From NCBI RefSeq assembly GCF_018128025.1, contig NZ_JAGSCS010000020.1, positions 1-45,641 of the forward strand: a stretch of DNA of 45,641 nucleotides, written 5' to 3'. Of the stretch, positions 1 through 7,697 are shown in pieces. A program made the position numbers and the translations under genes. The notes under the pieces were generated by a model. That model saw only the letters and a program-made list of their open reading frames with translations. It searched no databases and was not told the DNA's origin. The stretch is from Proteiniclasticum sediminis. Its GTDB lineage: Bacteria; Bacillota; Clostridia; Clostridiales; Clostridiaceae. How positions within the stretch are numbered: position 1 is the first letter of the stretch; every line of letters starts with the position of its first letter.

Positions 1-413
1 GCGTAGAGCGCCATATGCTTTCCGCTGAAGCCTCTTTCCTGCAGTTTCTCCTGCAGTGTGCTCCGCTTCACCGTCCCTGGGAGGATGAACTTCTCCCACT
101 CCAGGATCCGGATAATCTCCGCCACGCTTCGGCTGGGCACTTCCCGGCGAAGCCGGATCGCCTCTTCCACAATCTCTGGGGGAAGAACGCCCGAAGGGCC
201 ATGTACGCGGGGTTTGGGAATCAGGCCGTCAAATCCCTTGGTCCGGTACTCGTTGAGGTAGCGGCGAATCGTCCGCTCGGACAGTCCTGTCTCACGACAG
301 ATCCTTTCCTTGCGCAGTTTGTGTTCTCCTTTGTCCAGATCGTCAGAAAGAAGCGGGGCTAGGAGCAGCGCCCGCTGGGTGGCAATGGCTTGTGCTTTTT
401 CTTTGTTTTTCAT
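1..413 (-). CDS. Transposase, helix-turn-helix N-terminal part (3' end outside window)
   Basis: The reading frame is open from an ATG at 413 to the window edge, giving 137 complete codons of an incomplete gene. The ATG has an AGGGA ribosome binding site a few bases upstream. The visible part is a helix-turn-helix region: residues around 37-58 read like the recognition unit of IS481/Mu-type transposases (RKERICRETGLSERTIRRYL), followed by a basic linker and a second helical domain with VPSRSVAEIIRILE. The DDE catalytic core would lie beyond the edge. It follows the DUF6431 gene by 35 bases and is probably cotranscribed with it. Intactness of the transposase cannot be judged. Confidence 0.7.
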   Translation of the reverse strand, partial: MKNKEKAQAIATQRALLLAPLLSDDLDKGEHKLRKERICRETGLSERTIRRYLNEYRTKGFDGLIPKPRVHGPSGVLPPEIVEEAIRLRREVPSRSVAEIIRILEWEKFILPGTVKRSTLQEKLQERGFSGKHMALY

Positions 414-448
414 GGTATCCCTCCATTTTTTCAGGTTCTTCCCTGAGT

Positions 449-952
449 TTACCGGAAAGGGATCGTGGACACCGAGGCCAACTGGGTCTGTGGCCATCGA
501 TTCGTCTGGACGAGAATTTGGACAACTTTTTTCAGCCATCCGGCTGACGAACCCACAAAGAAAAATATCCGGGGGAGTATGGCTTGGGGGAGGGTGGATA
601 AGTCTACCCCAAAGTCTTCGGTCGCTGCCACATACGCACTGAGTAACCCGCCCACCAGAGCGTCAGCTCTCCGGGCAAACCACTGCCGGATTCGCCGGAT
701 GGTAGTGTCCTCCATCGGCACATCCTCCGTGGTCTCTTGGAGGACTTTCTCGAGGGTCTCGGTTATGTGGCGCTTGAAGGGCATAAGAAAATCCGGCAGC
801 TCATGGTGAATCTTCCGGCATTGGGGATTCTGGCAGCGAAGTCGCCTCACCACGAGGGTGAGGGGTTCTCCATTTTCCCGGATCCCCTGCCGTTTTCGGC
901 TGCCGATCACCTTACAGGCTTCCTGGCACAAGGGGCAGCAGCTCTTCTCCAT
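449..952 (-). CDS. DUF6431 domain protein of an insertion sequence
   Basis: About 167 residues starting at MEKSCCPLC. It carries a zinc-ribbon-like pattern: CCPLC, then RLRCQNPQCRKIHHELPDF, typical of DUF6431 proteins encoded next to DDE transposases. The middle part (MEDTTIRRIRQWFARR) looks like a DNA-binding helical segment. The role in transposition is not known; a DNA-binding accessory function is inferred. The start is uncertain: the frame stays open upstream to a TTG at 1009, but neither start has a well-placed ribosome binding site; ATG 952 was chosen because the recalled family begins just before the first Cys pair. Confidence 0.65.
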   Translation of the reverse strand: MEKSCCPLCQEACKVIGSRKRQGIRENGEPLTLVVRRLRCQNPQCRKIHHELPDFLMPFKRHITETLEKVLQETTEDVPMEDTTIRRIRQWFARRADALVGGLLSAYVAATEDFGVDLSTLPQAILPRIFFFVGSSAGWLKKVVQILVQTNRWPQTQLASVSTIPFR

Positions 953-1033
953 ACTCCGGACAAAAAACGCCTTTACAGCTATTCCATTCCAGTTCAAACT
1001 TTGATACAATAACCATGCTAATCAATTTAGTAA

Positions 1034-1084
1034 GAGGTCCTTCCTGATCACTCGTCCAAAATGAGTCAGGGAGGGCCTCTTTCC
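1034..1084 (+). terminator. Hairpin with short T tract near the IS end
   Basis: Bases 1034-1047 pair with 1066-1079 over 14 positions if read as plus-strand RNA (two G-U pairs), with a small inner stem, then TTT. On the minus strand the G-U pairs become mismatches, so a plus-strand transcript is favoured. It could be the terminator of a gene displaced by the insertion sequence, or part of the element end. Confidence 0.35.
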
Positions 1085-1100
1085 GTCCTCCCATGTTGTT

Positions 1101-1448
1101 ATGGTCATTATATCCGTCTATTTACGGACAAGCAAGCTTGGCAGGTTTTGGGCTTTAAAAGACATCTTTAACATTGAAGACTTATCGGAGGAATATATTA
1201 TTCCATTGGGGTATTTTACTATAGAGACCTTTCCAAGAATGGATAAGCTGAACTTTATCGCAAATTATTCCGAAATGAAGAAACTTGGAAATTTACTCCC
1301 TAGAGTACTTAATGAATACTGGGAACCGGCAACATGGGCACTTGCCAAAGAACATAATTTATCAGAATCTTATCCATTGAGATTATGTTTGAAATGCAGT
1401 GATTGTCTCGAAAAGATTAAGGAACTTAAAGATGCGACAAATAACTAA
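1101..1448 (+). CDS. Hypothetical protein or gene remnant
   Basis: An open frame of 115 codons with protein-like composition from about residue 20 on (DIFNIEDLSEEYIIPLGYF, then WEPATWALAKEHNL, ending with CLKCSDCLEKIKEL). I do not recognise a family. There is no convincing ribosome binding site before the ATG and the frame begins directly after the IS-end hairpin, so it may be the 3' part of a gene whose start was lost. The base composition is more AT-rich than the neighbouring genes. A terminator-like hairpin downstream (1582-1629) suggests that the stretch was once transcribed. A pseudogene fragment is as likely as a real gene. Confidence 0.3.
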   Translation: MVIISVYLRTSKLGRFWALKDIFNIEDLSEEYIIPLGYFTIETFPRMDKLNFIANYSEMKKLGNLLPRVLNEYWEPATWALAKEHNLSESYPLRLCLKCSDCLEKIKELKDATNN

Positions 1449-1581
1449 ACAGACAAAAACCGCTTTTTCTGCTGTTTTTGGACGAATGCAGTATTTGGAG
1501 ATCCAAAATGAAGTAAGCAAGGGAAGGAAGTTTGATGTAACCCTTCATTACAAGCGAAGTATGTTGGGTTTGAAATTAAGA

Positions 1582-1629
1582 AGAGCGAACACCAAGTGGA
1601 AACGCTTGTCCAGTTAGCTCTCTTTTTTT
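1582..1629 (+). terminator. Possible intrinsic terminator
   Basis: AGAGC (1582-1586) pairs with GCTCT (1617-1621) around an inner CAAG/CTTG stem, followed by seven T at 1623-1629. The outer stem is short, so the call is tentative. It lies downstream of the hypothetical ORF at 1101-1448. Confidence 0.35.
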
Positions 1630-1939
1630 CGCGGGTAATTTGGATTCACCTTCTTCAACATAGAATTTCAGGGAGGAAATGAGGGAAGCTCTGGACTTTA
1701 ACCTCTAGGATGGGAATAATGTTTTATCAGGCACAGAACGAGCAACTTTCAAGGTAACAAGAGGCCGAATGATCTCGTTCGAAACGCTATGAGAATCAAG
1801 GAAGAATTCAGATACTCTAGTGAAAATCAAAGTATTTGCTGAAATAAAATATAATAACAGAATTGTGTATCATTTTTTGACAATTATTTTATTTGTGTTA
1901 TGGTTATAGCTGTACGTCAAAATAAGGAGGTTGTTGGGT
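1630..1939 (+). other. Non-coding AT-rich stretch before the EamA gene
   Basis: No supported gene. It becomes very AT-rich from about 1830. A TTGACA box at 1877-1882 with TATGGT at 1899-1904 (spacer 16) could be the promoter of the EamA-codA unit. I saw no match to a known riboswitch. Confidence 0.35.
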
Positions 1940-2881
1940 TTGGAAAAGAGAAGTTCCCTGAAGGGATATTTTCTGGTGTTTCTGTCTGGCGTTTTGTGGG
2001 GGCTTGGCGGCTATTTCGTCACGCAAATGAGCCAGATCGGGGTGTCTTCCCTGATGACCGCATTTCCAGGTCACTTTTTAGCACTGCTGCCCTTACTGCT
2101 TTACCTTTTGGTCAAAAAGGGGAAAAAGGGATTGAGAATTTCGCGGAAAGGACTGCTCTACAGTATTGTACTCGGCGCCCTGACGAAAGGAATTTTCAAG
2201 CTGGCCAACGATACGGCGGTAACGCTCATCGGCGTCGCCACAGCATCGATCCTCATGTATCTGGCTCCTGTTTTTGCCGCTGTCATGGCCATGCTCTTTT
2301 TCAAAGAGAAGCTTCGGGGGCATCAGCAGTTTGCCCTGGTTCTCAATCTTGTGGGCTGTGTGCTCATGGTCACCGGGGGGAACTTTTCCGAGCTGAACAT
2401 ATCCGGATTAGGATTGTCCTTGGGGGTTTTATCGGGCTTTTTGTATGCCCTGACCACAATTATTGGGAAAGTTGCCACCGGCGGGGATGATCCGGAAACC
2501 ATGACGTTCTACATGCTGCTGTTCAGCACCATGACCATGGGGATCTTTGCCAAGCCTTGGTTGCATCTGGAACTATTGTCCAACCGTACATTTATGTTCT
2601 GGGCGGTGCTGAATGCCATGACCACGGGGCTCATGGCCAATCTCTTCTATCTCAAGGGGCTATCCCTTAATGTGGATGCGTCCAAAGCGACGATCATCAC
2701 CTCGGCGGAAGTGGTCATCGCCACGCTCTCCGGAGTATTCTTACTCCACGAAACCATCAATGGCGTAGGATTCTTGGGCATCGCCTTGATGCTCTTGTCC
2801 ATTGTGCTGATGAATGTCCAGAACCCTTTTGGAACAAAAGAACGTGAAGAGACCCCAAGGGTCGCTGAGAATCTGCTTTAA
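1940..2881 (+). CDS. EamA/DMT-family membrane transporter
   Basis: About 313 residues with ten hydrophobic segments arranged as two EamA repeats, the usual layout of the drug/metabolite transporter superfamily (usual length near 300). Motif-like sequence includes GVLWGLGGYF in the first helix and the second-repeat start SGFLYALTTIIGK. It acts in the cytoplasmic membrane, probably as an exporter of a small metabolite; the substrate is unknown. The start is set at TTG 1940 because AAGGAGG ends at 1930, nine bases upstream; the TTG codons at 1931 and 1934 sit on top of that site. It ends 16 bases before the cytosine deaminase-type gene, so the pair is likely an operon and the transporter may move a nucleobase or a related amine. 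Confidence 0.85.
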   Translation: MEKRSSLKGYFLVFLSGVLWGLGGYFVTQMSQIGVSSLMTAFPGHFLALLPLLLYLLVKKGKKGLRISRKGLLYSIVLGALTKGIFKLANDTAVTLIGVATASILMYLAPVFAAVMAMLFFKEKLRGHQQFALVLNLVGCVLMVTGGNFSELNISGLGLSLGVLSGFLYALTTIIGKVATGGDDPETMTFYMLLFSTMTMGIFAKPWLHLELLSNRTFMFWAVLNAMTTGLMANLFYLKGLSLNVDASKATIITSAEVVIATLSGVFLLHETINGVGFLGIALMLLSIVLMNVQNPFGTKEREETPRVAENLL

Positions 2882-2897
2882 TCAAATGGAGGTAAAC

Positions 2898-4157
2898 ATG
2901 AAGAAATTTATTAATGCTGTGATTTATGGGCATCAGGATGCCCGGGAAATTTTGGTGGAAAATGGCGTGATCAAGAGCATCGGGAATAATCTGGGGCCCG
3001 CCGAAGAAGTGATTGAGCTGGGCGGAAAACTGGTGACCGCTCCCTATGTGGATCCCCATCTGCACTTGGATTATGTCTATACCCTTTCAGAGATGGGCCA
3101 AGAAGGGGCTGGTTCAGGAACCCTCTTTGAAGCCATCGAGATGTGGCCCAAGTTCAAGAAGAATTTGACCGTGGAGAGCGTCAAGCGACTAGCCCTTAAG
3201 GGCATCCGCGATGAGGTCTCCCAGGGCGTCCAACATATCCGAACACACATCGACGTCACCGATCCAAAGTTTACCGCACTGAAGGCCATGCTGGAAATGC
3301 GGGAAGAACTAAAACATATCGTGGACATCCAAATCGTGGCCTTTCCGCAGCAGGGCATGTACACCTACCGAGGCGGCCGCGAGCTGGTGGAAGAAGCCCT
3401 GAAGATGGGCGCTGACGTGGTCGGGGGGATTCCCCACTATGAGCCGGCGCGGGAGTTTGGGGAAAAATCTGTCCATGACATTGTCAGCTTGGCCATGAAG
3501 TACGATAAGCTCATCGATGTGCACTGTGACGAAACCGATGATTCCCAGGCCCGGTTCGTGGAGCTCCTCAACGCCCTGGTCCTCATGGAGGATTACGGCA
3601 CGAGAACCACCGCGAGCCACACCTGCTCCTTCGGCTCCGCGGATAACTCCTATGCGTATCGCATGCTGGACCTCTTCAAGAAGAGCAGGATGAACTTCAT
3701 CGCCCCACCCACGGAGAATGCCTATCTCCAGGGGCGGCAGGATACCTATCCCAAGCGTCGAGGGCTGACCCGGGTCAAAGAGTTCATCGCTTCCGGGATT
3801 AATGTAGCCTTTGCCCAGGATTCCATCAATGATCCCTGGTATCCCATGGGAAACGGAAATATGATGAACATCCTGGATAATGGAATCCACTTGGCGCAGA
3901 TCATGTCTCCAGCAGAAATCAGCACCAATCTGGATCTCATCACCACCAATGGAGCCCGCTGCTTAAACATCCAAGACCGTTACGGTGTGGAAGTCGGCAA
4001 GGACGCCAACTTCATCGTTCTCGACGGAGACAGTCCCTTCGACGTTATCCGAAACCGGGCAGGGGTACTGGCATCGATCCGAAAGGGAGAATATCTCTTT
4101 AAGCAAAAACCAAAAGCCTATGAGGTGGAACTGGATTTCGGCTTAGCTTTCGAGTAA
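2898..4157 (+). CDS. codA: Cytosine deaminase-type amidohydrolase
   Basis: About 419 residues, close to the 427 of E. coli CodA. The metal-dependent amidohydrolase signature is complete: the HxH pair near residues 54-56 (DPHLHLDY), FPQQGMYTY, the HCDETDD strand, TASHTCSF, and AQDSINDPWYPMGNGNM, which matches the CodA strand carrying the catalytic aspartate before DPWYPLG. The expected reaction is deamination of cytosine (or a related ring such as isoguanine or creatinine) in the cytoplasm, yielding ammonia. The start ATG 2898 has GGAGG seven bases upstream; the frame is open further up, but that part overlaps the EamA gene. The EamA gene immediately upstream may handle substrate or product. 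Exact substrate choice inside this subfamily cannot be settled by eye. Confidence 0.85.
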   Translation: MKKFINAVIYGHQDAREILVENGVIKSIGNNLGPAEEVIELGGKLVTAPYVDPHLHLDYVYTLSEMGQEGAGSGTLFEAIEMWPKFKKNLTVESVKRLALKGIRDEVSQGVQHIRTHIDVTDPKFTALKAMLEMREELKHIVDIQIVAFPQQGMYTYRGGRELVEEALKMGADVVGGIPHYEPAREFGEKSVHDIVSLAMKYDKLIDVHCDETDDSQARFVELLNALVLMEDYGTRTTASHTCSFGSADNSYAYRMLDLFKKSRMNFIAPPTENAYLQGRQDTYPKRRGLTRVKEFIASGINVAFAQDSINDPWYPMGNGNMMNILDNGIHLAQIMSPAEISTNLDLITTNGARCLNIQDRYGVEVGKDANFIVLDGDSPFDVIRNRAGVLASIRKGEYLFKQKPKAYEVELDFGLAFE

Positions 4158-4200
4158 GCCAGACGGAATAAGTGCTGCTCCAGGCATCCCAAAAATAATT

Positions 4201-4271
4201 GAACATATTGGCCCTTTAGATCGCTAACGAAGCTGTCTTAAGGGCCATATTCCATGGGAGGAAATATGTTC
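4201..4271. repeat. Nested inverted repeats upstream of the GGDEF gene
   Basis: GAACATATT (4201-4209) is perfectly complementary to AATATGTTC (4263-4271), and just inside it GGCCCTT (4210-4216) pairs with AAGGGCC (4240-4246). A weaker third pairing lies between ATATTCC and GGAAATAT on the 3' side. There is no T tract, so this is not a normal terminator. It could be a structured leader RNA or a remnant of a small mobile element. Confidence 0.5.
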
Positions 4272-4435
4272 TGAAACTGCAAAGATTGGGTAGTTCGGAT
4301 TAAACGCCGGTACCGATGGAGGGATCAGACAGAAGATTGAAGGGGAAGTTCTACTTTTAGGGGTGTGGAAATTGGAAAGGCATAGGCAATGATGCTAAGC
4401 TGAAGTGAAAATAGACTTGGGCTGAAGGAGAAAAC

Positions 4436-5410
4436 ATGGATTATCAAGGTTTTTCAAGGGAACAGCTAATAGAGCGTATTTACAGTCTGGAGCGACTCAC
4501 CAAGGAGCTTCGGAAGGAACAGGAACAGGAAACTCGCTTGGAGTTTGCCTGGTCGGGCAATCTGGGCCATTGGTATTGGGATATTCGCACCAATACCGTG
4601 ACTTTTGATTCCCAAAAGGTAACCGCTTTGGGGTATGACCTCACCGAAATTCCGGAAACTGTCACCTATCAGTTTTTTACGGATAAGCTGCATCCGGAGG
4701 ATTATCAAAGTACCATGGAGGCCATGATGAAACATCTCCAGGGTGAAGCGGAGGTCTATGAGGTGGAGTACCGAATCCGCACGAAAGAGGGAGATTATAA
4801 GTGGTATTATGACCGCGGAAAGATCACCCAGGTGGATGAAGCGGGGAAGCCTCTGTTTCTGGCTGGAATTGTCTTTGACATTACGGAGCAAAAGGAAATG
4901 CTGATGGAACTGGAAGCACAAAATCTGATCCTGGCGGAAATGTCTTCCGTGGATAGTCTGACAAAGATTGGCAATCATCGAACCCTCATGGAGCATTTAA
5001 AGAGCGAGATGGCTCTGGCACTTCGGAAGAAGACGCCCTTGACCATTGTCATGTTTGATGTGGATGATTTTAAGCGTATCAATGACGAGAAAGGTCATAT
5101 TTACGGGGATCAGGTCCTTCGGGAAGTGGCACAGCTTCTCCAAAAGTCCATGCGCAAAAGGGATCTGGTGGGGCGATACGGCGGCGAAGAGTTCATGGCC
5201 ATCTTCCCCCATACCACATTGGCGGATGGGAAAAAAATCGCGGAACGAATTCGAAAAACCGTCGCCGAGCACGACTTTATCAGCGGAATGCGGGTCAGTC
5301 TCAGTGGTGGGGTCTGGGAATACAAAACAGAAAGCATCACAGAGCTGATCCATGCGGCAGACCAGCAGCTTTATGAAGCAAAGCGAAATGGGAAAAATCG
5401 GGTGGAGTAG
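4436..5410 (+). CDS. PAS-GGDEF diguanylate cyclase
   Basis: 324 residues, soluble. Residues about 1-35 are a charged coiled coil (RIYSLERLTKELRKEQEQE), about 36-152 a PAS_3-type sensor domain (GHWYWDIRTNTVTF ... HPEDY ... DITEQKE), and about 165-324 a GGDEF domain. The catalytic signature GGEEF is at 249-253 and the inhibitory-site motif RxxD (R240, D243) sits five residues before it, so an active, product-inhibited enzyme making cyclic di-GMP from two GTP is expected. The PAS ligand is unknown. It starts at ATG 4436 with GAAGGAG upstream. It stands alone between intergenic regions; the leader contains inverted repeats and a stretch resembling the 3' half of a c-di-GMP-I aptamer. Confidence 0.9.
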   Translation: MDYQGFSREQLIERIYSLERLTKELRKEQEQETRLEFAWSGNLGHWYWDIRTNTVTFDSQKVTALGYDLTEIPETVTYQFFTDKLHPEDYQSTMEAMMKHLQGEAEVYEVEYRIRTKEGDYKWYYDRGKITQVDEAGKPLFLAGIVFDITEQKEMLMELEAQNLILAEMSSVDSLTKIGNHRTLMEHLKSEMALALRKKTPLTIVMFDVDDFKRINDEKGHIYGDQVLREVAQLLQKSMRKRDLVGRYGGEEFMAIFPHTTLADGKKIAERIRKTVAEHDFISGMRVSLSGGVWEYKTESITELIHAADQQLYEAKRNGKNRVE

Positions 5411-5727
5411 GCGGCGCGAAGAAGAAAAGCCTTGGAGATGCTTCCGGTTTCCGCGATGAGCAAAGCCTAGAAGGGGAGTGGAAGGCTGAATAAGACGAAT
5501 CCCTGGGCTCATTCTCCACCTGAATCAAAAGCTTGTTTTTCTTGGTTACTTTCCTGTCCTCTCGGAGGACAGCCAAACCCTCCCATGGATGAACAGTGGT
5601 CCAAAGAGCAGAAGGCTTGAAATATAGGATTCAGGGGCGTAGCATGAGCATAAGAAGATTCGTTAAGGAGTACTCATGAAATCCCATACCGCATACCCAC
5701 GGGAGAAATGGAAGGAGGCAAAGGCGC
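5411..5727 (+). other. Intergenic stretch without a supported gene
   Basis: It holds a CTGTCCT/AGGACAG hairpin at 5554-5572 without a T tract. An ATG at 5676 has a fair AAGGAG site and opens a frame that runs into the next gene in a different phase; its product beyond the first 20 residues is a shadow of the membrane protein, so it is not called. Nothing else is recognised. Confidence 0.4.
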
Positions 5728-5973
5728 ATGATCCGAAAAATAATGTACGCAGTTCTTGGAGGAGTTCTCTTTCTTATTGTTGGCTTTGTCTTTGGGCTGA
5801 TCCTGGGCGCTCTCCTTGGGGGAAACTTTTTCACCAGTTTCCGCTTTGGGGGTCAACAGGGCTACGAAGCCATGGGCGTCCTGGGGGCATATCTTGGCGG
5901 TGGTGCAGGTCTGATCCTGGGGGCACTCCTGGGGTACGGCAGAGCGAAGCGCAGGGAAGTCATGGAAAAGTAA
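5728..5973 (+). CDS. Small glycine-rich two-helix membrane protein
   Basis: 81 residues with two hydrophobic helices (about 5-31 and 48-68), both rich in glycine (FGLILGALLGG and GGGAGLILGALLGYG), joined by an aromatic loop and closed by a basic tail (RAKRREVMEK). Glycine-zipper-like helices suggest tight packing or oligomerisation in the cytoplasmic membrane. I do not recognise a named family. The AAGGAGG-like site lies nine bases before ATG 5728 and a strong terminator follows 17 bases after the stop, so it is a single-gene unit. Function unknown. Confidence 0.65.
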   Translation: MIRKIMYAVLGGVLFLIVGFVFGLILGALLGGNFFTSFRFGGQQGYEAMGVLGAYLGGGAGLILGALLGYGRAKRREVMEK

Positions 5974-5990
5974 ATGGATACTTGATGGGA

Positions 5991-6024
5991 AAGCCCCTGG
6001 TGAGGTCAAAACCAGGGGCTTTTC
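5991..6024 (+). terminator. Intrinsic terminator of the small membrane protein gene
   Basis: AAGCCCCTGG (5991-6000) pairs perfectly with CCAGGGGCTT (6012-6021) around an 11-base loop, followed by TTCC. It lies directly downstream of the stop at 5973. Confidence 0.8.
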
Positions 6025-6062
6025 CTGTGGAGAATCCTGGGGCAAAGAACAGCGAGAAAGCC

Positions 6063-6091
6063 TTGAAATTAATACTAATTAGTGATAAAAT
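6063..6091 (+). promoter_or_regulatory. Promoter P1 with palindromic operator (copy 1)
   Basis: TTGAAA (6063-6068), a 17-base spacer and TAAAAT (6086-6091) form a good sigma-A promoter. The perfect palindrome ACTAATTAGT fills the spacer at 6074-6083. Binding of a dimeric regulator here would occlude RNA polymerase. The MarR gene at the end of the operon is the obvious candidate. Confidence 0.6.
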
Positions 6092-6150
6092 AATTTTACG
6101 GCGTTGCTCAGTGCACTCTTTGGCCTGCAGCGCCCATGTTTAGCTTTAGA

Positions 6151-6170
6151 TATCACTAATTAGTTATAAT
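6151..6170 (+). promoter_or_regulatory. Promoter P2 -10 box with palindromic operator (copy 2)
   Basis: TATCACTAATTAGT (6151-6164) repeats the first operator in inverted orientation over 14 bases and abuts TATAAT at 6165-6170, 27 bases before the gene start. No good -35 box is seen. Two identical palindromes about 80 bp apart, both inside promoter elements, point to one regulator acting at both sites. Confidence 0.55.
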
Positions 6171-6197
6171 AAAGAGTACGATTTGGAGGAAAGAAAC

Positions 6198-6812
6198 TTG
6201 TGGCAGGATGATCCGTCTTCCCCATCTTTACCGGGAAATGCTTCATTTTCCTGGTTGGGAAAATATCTCCCCGAGCAGCGTCCTTTGCGGATCCTCAGCG
6301 TGGGCTGTGGACTTTGCCGGGAAGGCGAGTATCTTCTGGAAAAGGGGGCGGAGCTCACGGGGATCGATCTGGATGAGGTTTCCCTGGCCAAGGCCAGACA
6401 TCGAATGCCTCAGGCGGTTTTTCACTGCCGGGATGCATCGCAGTTTGAAGTCCCCGAAAATCAGCGTTTTGATGTGGTGCTCATCCGACGACCGGACATC
6501 GCCCTTCATCCGCAGCGCTGGAAACAGATTCTCATCAGAAGCCAACACTGGCTAAAGGGATACGGGAGAGTAATTTTAACCACACCGGAAAAAATGGAAG
6601 CCCAGATGATCGAAACTTGGCTTCAGGACATGAACCATGGGGAGGTGATTCGGATGAATGAAAATTTGGAACAGGAGCGAGAAGTCCTGGTGGTGAATGC
6701 GGCAGAAGTGCTGAACACCCCTAAGCCTTCCCCAGTACTCCCCTTGGGAGTAATTTCCTGGGATGATGGAGAAGGGCTCATGTGTGATTTGGAAACAGGA
6801 CAATGCAGTTAA
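6198..6812 (+). CDS. Class I SAM-dependent methyltransferase
   Basis: About 204 residues. Motif I ILSVGCGLC (32-40) and the acidic strand end GIDLDE (55-60) are the AdoMet-binding signature; FDVVLIRRP is the motif IV strand and RVILTTPE the following one. The target is unknown. The start is set at TTG 6198, eight bases after GGAGG (6185-6189); the in-frame TTG at 6183 overlaps that site. The C-terminal tail, beyond the Rossmann fold, ends GLMCDLETGQCS, a pair of cysteines that could be redox active; this is inference, but the next gene encodes a CxxC thioredoxin-fold protein. First gene of a three-gene operon ending with a MarR regulator. Confidence 0.8.
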   Translation: MWQDDPSSPSLPGNASFSWLGKYLPEQRPLRILSVGCGLCREGEYLLEKGAELTGIDLDEVSLAKARHRMPQAVFHCRDASQFEVPENQRFDVVLIRRPDIALHPQRWKQILIRSQHWLKGYGRVILTTPEKMEAQMIETWLQDMNHGEVIRMNENLEQEREVLVVNAAEVLNTPKPSPVLPLGVISWDDGEGLMCDLETGQCS

Positions 6813-6830
6813 TCAAGAAAGAGGGATAAA

Positions 6831-7697
6831 ATGAATCAAAAAAGAGTACGTATTTTATATTTTACCGACCCCTTCTGCTCCTGGTGCTGGGCATCTGAGC
6901 CCACACTCTTGGCGCTGATGGAACAATACGGGGATCAAGTCGAAGTACAAACGGTCATGGGGGGCATGATTCGGGACTTTTCCGATTTCAACGATGCCGC
7001 CAACGGGATCAGCAATCCCCAGGCTGTGATGCCCCATTGGCGGATGGTGGAGGAACGGACAAGGCAGCCCATTGATGAACGGGTATGGGAGAAGGTCACG
7101 GATCCGCATTTTTCCACTTGGCCAGCCAACATTGCGGCAAAGGCCGCCTACCTTCAGGGGAAAACCCTGGGGGATCAGTACCTTCGCCGAATTCGAAGAG
7201 CGACCATGACGGAGCGTTTGGTCGTCGCAAGTCCGGAAGTCCTCCTGGAACTCGCCAAGGAAATTGAGGGCCTGGATCTGGCAAGGTTTGCGAAAGATCT
7301 CAACGGTGCTGATGCCACCGAATCTTTCCACGAGGATCTGCGTTTAGGCCAGGCCTATGGCGTCACGGGATTCCCCACCATGATCTTTGTCCTGGAAGAT
7401 CCCAAAGCCCAGGGGGAACAGGGGAAGGCGTATCTGATCAATGGCTTCCGTTCTCTCGGAACTTATGAAAAGGCCCTGAAGCTTCTGCTGCCTGAAGTGG
7501 AAAAAAGAGCCCTGCCGACCATGGAAGAGCTGGTAAAGAAGCATGGTCCATTGACGACGAAGGAACTCAGTGAAGTTCTTGGTCTATCCATGGACAGGGT
7601 GATCCAAGAAGGGGAAGGGAAAGTTCAGGCGGGAAGTCTTCGAATGACACCGGTCAGCGGAGAAAAGCTTTGGATGCTTCCGGAGATCTGGTCATGA
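6831..7697 (+). CDS. DsbA/YjbH-like thioredoxin-fold protein
   Basis: 288 residues with no signal peptide, so cytoplasmic. The N-terminus FTDPFCSWCWASEP carries the active-site-like CSWC (residues 16-19), followed by the long helical insert and the cis-Pro strand YGVTGFPTMIFV near 170-182. This layout fits the DsbA-family group that includes FrnE-like oxidoreductases and the Spx adaptor YjbH/SpxH (usually 280-300 residues). About 50 C-terminal residues (ELSEVLGLSMDRVIQEGEGK) form an added helical domain. A disulfide oxidoreductase or redox-sensing adaptor role is inferred. It lies 18 bases after the methyltransferase and overlaps the MarR start by four bases. Confidence 0.8.
   Translation: MNQKRVRILYFTDPFCSWCWASEPTLLALMEQYGDQVEVQTVMGGMIRDFSDFNDAANGISNPQAVMPHWRMVEERTRQPIDERVWEKVTDPHFSTWPANIAAKAAYLQGKTLGDQYLRRIRRATMTERLVVASPEVLLELAKEIEGLDLARFAKDLNGADATESFHEDLRLGQAYGVTGFPTMIFVLEDPKAQGEQGKAYLINGFRSLGTYEKALKLLLPEVEKRALPTMEELVKKHGPLTTKELSEVLGLSMDRVIQEGEGKVQAGSLRMTPVSGEKLWMLPEIWS

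Larger units (their letters stand above)
1..1010 (-). mobile_element. Right-hand part of an insertion sequence (DUF6431 + DDE transposase type), cut by the window edge
   Basis: Two consecutive minus-strand genes, a small Cys-rich DUF6431 protein followed by an HTH-type transposase, form the arrangement I know from a class of Firmicute insertion sequences. The element leaves the window at base 1, so only one end could be present. I could not define its terminal inverted repeat or a target-site duplication; the end should lie between about 1010 and 1100, where a 14-bp stem (1034-1047 with 1066-1079) is found. The family assignment is from recall of gene pairs; the boundary is inferred. Confidence 0.6.

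Noticed and set aside
1399-1617. 72-codon plus-strand frame overlapping the hypothetical ORF
   Set aside because: It overlaps in another phase, has no ribosome binding site and its end lies inside the terminator-like hairpin.
5676-6143. 155-codon frame with a fair ribosome binding site at 5676
   Set aside because: It covers the small membrane protein gene in another phase and runs through its terminator; the product past about residue 20 is not protein-like.
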